Positions 61,480 through 64,000 of a stretch of DNA of 64,000 bases are shown here, one piece after another (position 1 is the stretch's first letter; each line of letters opens with the position of its first letter). Origin of the DNA: JBMYZL01 sp049610385 (GTDB taxonomy: Bacteria; Bacteroidota; Bacteroidia; Flavobacteriales_D; Sanyastnellaceae); contig JBMYZL010000001.1 in assembly GCA_049610385.1 (NCBI GenBank), positions 1 to 64,000 of the forward strand, in the 5' to 3' direction. The notes below the pieces were generated by a model. That model searched no databases. It was given only the letters and a program-made list of their open reading frames with translations, and was not told the origin of the DNA. The position numbers and the translations under genes are program-made.

Positions 61480-63160
61480 GGACAAGCTTCCTGTACTTGA
61501 CGCGTTTGGGGCCAGTATCGCCAAGCCTTTTCTTGCGGTTTTCCTCGTATTCGCTGTACGTACCTTCGAACCAATACACCTGAGAATCTCCCTCAAATGC
61601 CAGGATATGCGTGCAAATGCGGTCCAAGAAATAGCGATCGTGTGAAATCACCACCGCACAACCAGCAAAGGACTCTATGCCCTCCTCCAAGGCCCGTAAG
61701 GTATCCACATCAATGTCATTCGTAGGTTCGTCCAAAAGCAAGATGTTGGCTTCTGTTTTGAGCGTCATCGCCAAATGCAACCGGTTGCGCTCACCACCAG
61801 AAAGCACACCGCATTTTTTCTGCTGATCAGCGCCATTGAAGTTGAACTTGGACACATACGCCCTGCTGTTGAACAGTTTGCCGCCGATTTCCAATTGCTC
61901 ATTGCCGCCACTGACCACTTCCCAAACCGTTTTGTTGGGGTCGATTTCCGCATGTCGTTGATCCACATAACCCACCGCCGCTGTATCTCCCAATTTGAAC
62001 GTCCCCGTGTCCGCATTCTCCTCCCCCATGATCATTCGAAACAAAGTGGTTTTTCCCGCACCATTGGGGCCGATCACCCCGACGATTCCAGCCGGGGGCA
62101 GGGAAAAACTCAAGTCCTCAATCAACAACCGGTCCTCAAACCCTTTGGTGATGTGATCTGCCTCAATGACTACATTCCCCAATCGTGGACCATTGGGAAT
62201 CGGTATGCTCAAACGTGCGTCTTTTTCAGCCGTGCCCTCCGCAAGCATTGATTCATAGTTGTTGACCCTGGCTTTGTTTTTGGCCCGTCTGCCTTTGGGG
62301 GATTGACGAACCCATTCCAATTCCCTCTCCAGTTCCTTTCTTCGCTTCGACTCATGCTTTTCCTCCTGAGCCAATCGCTTGGATTTTTGCTCTAACCAAG
62401 ATGCATAATTCCCTTCATATGGAATTCCTTGACCTCGATCCAATTCCAAAATCCAACCCGCAACATTGTCCAAGAAATAACGATCGTGTGTGACACACAA
62501 CACCGTGCCCGGGTATTGTTCCAGATGCTGCTCCAACCAGTCAATGGACTCCGCATCGAGGTGGTTTGTCGGCTCATCAAGCAGCAACACATCCGGCTGC
62601 TGTAACAACAAGCGACAAAGGGCCACACGTCGACGTTCCCCTCCAGAGAGAACTGCTATTTTGGCATCGTCTGGGGGACAACGCAAGGCATCCATTGCGA
62701 TATTGAGCTTGGTGTCCAACTCCCAAGCCCCCAGCGCGTCGATGCGATCCTGTACTTCAGCCTGCCGATTCATGAGGGCCTCCATTTTATCGGGATTGTT
62801 GAGGATTTCCTCGTCCATGAATTTGGCATTGATTTCCTCGTATTCCTTCAGCACATTGACCACTTCCTGGGTCCCCTCTTCCACAATTTCCCGAACTGTT
62901 TTGTCTTCATCCAATTGAGGTTCTTGACTCAGATAACCCACCTTCAATCCAGGAGACCATGTGACATCCCCGGTATAGGACTCGTCCAAGCCTCCAATGA
63001 TTTTCATCACGGTTGACTTTCCTGCCCCGTTGGGACCGAGGATGCCAATTTTGGCCCCGTAATAAAATCCGAGGGTGATGTCCTTGAGAATGTGCTTGCC
63101 TGTAGGGGTGACCTTGTTCACCTTGTGCATGCTGAAAATGACCTTCTTGTCTTCTGACAT
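61472..63160 (-). CDS. ettA: ABC-F protein EttA (energy-dependent translational throttle A)
   Basis: The 562-residue product has two ABC cassettes: GPNGAGKSTVMKIIGG and LSGGERRRVALCRLLLQQ in the first, GPNGAGKTTLFRMIMGEE and LSGGERNRLHLAMTLK in the second, each with a DEPTN Walker B. It has the linker and the C-terminal EttA-like end. It starts MSEDKKVIFSMHKVNKVTP. No membrane domain is present. EttA binds the ribosomal E site and gates entry into elongation according to energy charge. A -7 box lies about 75 bases upstream, at the stop of the next gene. Confidence 0.96.
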   Translation of the reverse strand: MSEDKKVIFSMHKVNKVTPTGKHILKDITLGFYYGAKIGILGPNGAGKSTVMKIIGGLDESYTGDVTWSPGLKVGYLSQEPQLDEDKTVREIVEEGTQEVVNVLKEYEEINAKFMDEEILNNPDKMEALMNRQAEVQDRIDALGAWELDTKLNIAMDALRCPPDDAKIAVLSGGERRRVALCRLLLQQPDVLLLDEPTNHLDAESIDWLEQHLEQYPGTVLCVTHDRYFLDNVAGWILELDRGQGIPYEGNYASWLEQKSKRLAQEEKHESKRRKELERELEWVRQSPKGRRAKNKARVNNYESMLAEGTAEKDARLSIPIPNGPRLGNVVIEADHITKGFEDRLLIEDLSFSLPPAGIVGVIGPNGAGKTTLFRMIMGEENADTGTFKLGDTAAVGYVDQRHAEIDPNKTVWEVVSGGNEQLEIGGKLFNSRAYVSKFNFNGADQQKKCGVLSGGERNRLHLAMTLKTEANILLLDEPTNDIDVDTLRALEEGIESFAGCAVVISHDRYFLDRICTHILAFEGDSQVYWFEGTYSEYEENRKKRLGDTGPKRVKYRKLVRG

Positions 63161-63234
63161 GGCTTGGGGTTTTGCTGTGAATGGGGCTTCCAATGGAGGC
63201 GAAAACCGACTGATTCCACCTTAGAAGCATGGAA

Positions 63235-63242
63235 CAAATTTA
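63235..63242 (-). promoter_or_regulatory. -7 box upstream of ettA
   Basis: On the minus strand TAAATTTG, an exact TAnnTTTG whose TAA is also the stop codon of the metallophosphoesterase. An ATG follows after four bases (63230) but is out of frame with ettA, so it either opens a short upstream frame or is part of a 68-base leader. Confidence 0.5.
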
Positions 63243-64000
63243 AGCTTTCGGATGCAGCTCCAATGCGGTAATTTCTGGGGGCATGCCCACACGCCCGTGA
63301 AAACCCAATACCCCAAACCCGCGGTTGACATGCAAAATCTGTCCATTTTCCTCATAGACACCACCCCACCGCTTGTATCGAAGCTTGCTCGGGGACATCT
63401 TGAGTCCGAGCCATGGAATCTCGATGCCCACCTGCATGCCATGTGTGTGACCGCTCAAGGTCAGCTCTACATTGGCCTTCCCCCCCATGACTTCCTCCTC
63501 CCAATGCGTGGGGTCATGACTCATCAGGATTGTGCATCGCTGATCGTTTTGACTGCCAGACAGTGCCTGGTTCAAATCACCTGATTGCCGAAATCCCCGT
63601 CCCCAATTCTCAACGCCTGCGATAATCAATTCCCCATCCTCAACATGCAGCACTTCATGGGAATTAAGCAACAAACGAAAGCCCATTTCTTCGTGGATTT
63701 CATGCAACCGGGCAATGCTCTCCCGGCGTTGTTTCTTGGTGAAATTGCCATAGTCAGCATAATCATGATTGCCCATGATGCTGAATTTGCCCAGCGGAGC
63801 TTGCAATTGGGCAAAAGCCGCAATCCAAGGTTCTGCCTCTTCTGCCAAGGTGTTGACCAAATCCCCCGTGAACAAAATCAAATCGGGTTCCAACGCATTG
63901 ATGCGCTTCAAGGCCTTCAAAACGGGTTCCGGTGTCCCATGAAAAGACCCCAAATGTGCGTCTGAAATTTGGACTACTTTCAACCCTGCCATGGTTTTTG
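63240..64000 (-). CDS. Calcineurin-like metallophosphoesterase (5' end outside the window)
   Basis: The visible part carries the full set of binuclear-metal motifs: VVQISDAHLG (DxH), LILFTGDLVN (GDxxN region), SIMGNHDYAD (GNHD), CTILMSHDP and LTLSGHTHGMQVG (GHTH). Related membrane-associated phosphoesterases have 100-150 residues with membrane helices before this point, and the frame is open to the window edge. So the ATG at 63992 may be internal and the gene truncated. The substrate is unknown; relatives act on phospholipid headgroups or nucleotides. Confidence 0.85.
   Translation of the reverse strand, partial: KTMAGLKVVQISDAHLGSFHGTPEPVLKALKRINALEPDLILFTGDLVNTLAEEAEPWIAAFAQLQAPLGKFSIMGNHDYADYGNFTKKQRRESIARLHEIHEEMGFRLLLNSHEVLHVEDGELIIAGVENWGRGFRQSGDLNQALSGSQNDQRCTILMSHDPTHWEEEVMGGKANVELTLSGHTHGMQVGIEIPWLGLKMSPSKLRYKRWGGVYEENGQILHVNRGFGVLGFHGRVGMPPEITALELHPKA

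Noticed and set aside
62907..63230. A 107-codon frame opening at an ATG four bases after a TAAATTTG box ahead of ettA.
   Set aside because: It lies out of frame over the well-supported start of ettA, and its translation (Arg-, His- and Gln-rich) looks like antiframe sequence. Kept only as a note on the leader.

Overview
The window looks like chromosomal DNA from an uncultured or little-studied marine Bacteroidota (Flavobacteriales-like). The evidence is a PorP/SprF protein paired with a SprB-like giant, several secreted proteins with type IX secretion (T9SS) sorting domains, GCTDxxAxNYxPxATxDDGSC repeats, an S46 dipeptidyl-peptidase, RpmE type B, IcmF, and promoters of the Bacteroidota form TTTG-N19-TAnnTTTG. 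Base composition is near 50% GC. No phage, IS element, CRISPR array or rRNA was seen; the only tRNA is tRNA-Arg(ACG) at the left edge.

Layout. 1-6 kb: tRNA-Arg, a helical-repeat protein, then a tight three-gene minus-strand cassette (FAD amine oxidase, threonine-synthase-like PLP enzyme, adenylation-carrier-thioesterase protein) that reads as a small undescribed biosynthetic cluster. 6-13.6 kb: beta-barrel protein, cyclophilin lipoprotein, exonuclease/GIY-YIG fusion, ECF sigma factor, uvrA and msrB. 13.6-18.6 kb: a T9SS cargo operon (SprB-like protein, PorP/SprF, small secreted protein). 18.6-24.8 kb: pseudouridine synthase, DUF3089 hydrolase, icmF, EamA exporter. 24.7-32.9 kb (minus): a five-gene run starting with a secreted lysyl oxidase and a secreted CotH-type kinase, followed by a sulfotransferase, a class IV aminotransferase and a membrane protein. 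33-41 kb: S46 peptidase, threonine aldolase, another T9SS protein, yaaA, FKBP isomerase, DUF819 protein. 41-51.5 kb: a probable membrane-spanning winged-helix regulator, ribA, and two large repeat proteins flanking an MFS sugar transporter. 51.5-57 kb: pgi, fba, a TPR-like protein, def, a RibB with a degenerate RibA half, rpmE2. 57-64 kb: a candidate small RNA, a SPOR-like protein, xerD, thioredoxin-like protein, FISUMP protein, gluQRS, ettA and a metallophosphoesterase running off the right edge.

Main points of interest: (i) a lysyl oxidase with every copper and cofactor residue of the animal enzyme, co-transcribed with a CotH kinase, suggesting an extracellular protein-modification or cross-linking module; (ii) the three-gene A-T-TE/PLP/FAD cassette; (iii) eight genes whose -7 box TAnnTTTG ends 4 or 5 bases before the ATG, implying leaderless mRNAs; (iv) an unnamed secreted module (YDSWxTIG) present five times in three proteins; (v) a terminator whose U-tract abuts the start codon of the sugar transporter; (vi) a candidate structured small RNA near 57.1 kb.

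All product names come from reading motifs by eye. No database search or folding program was run.
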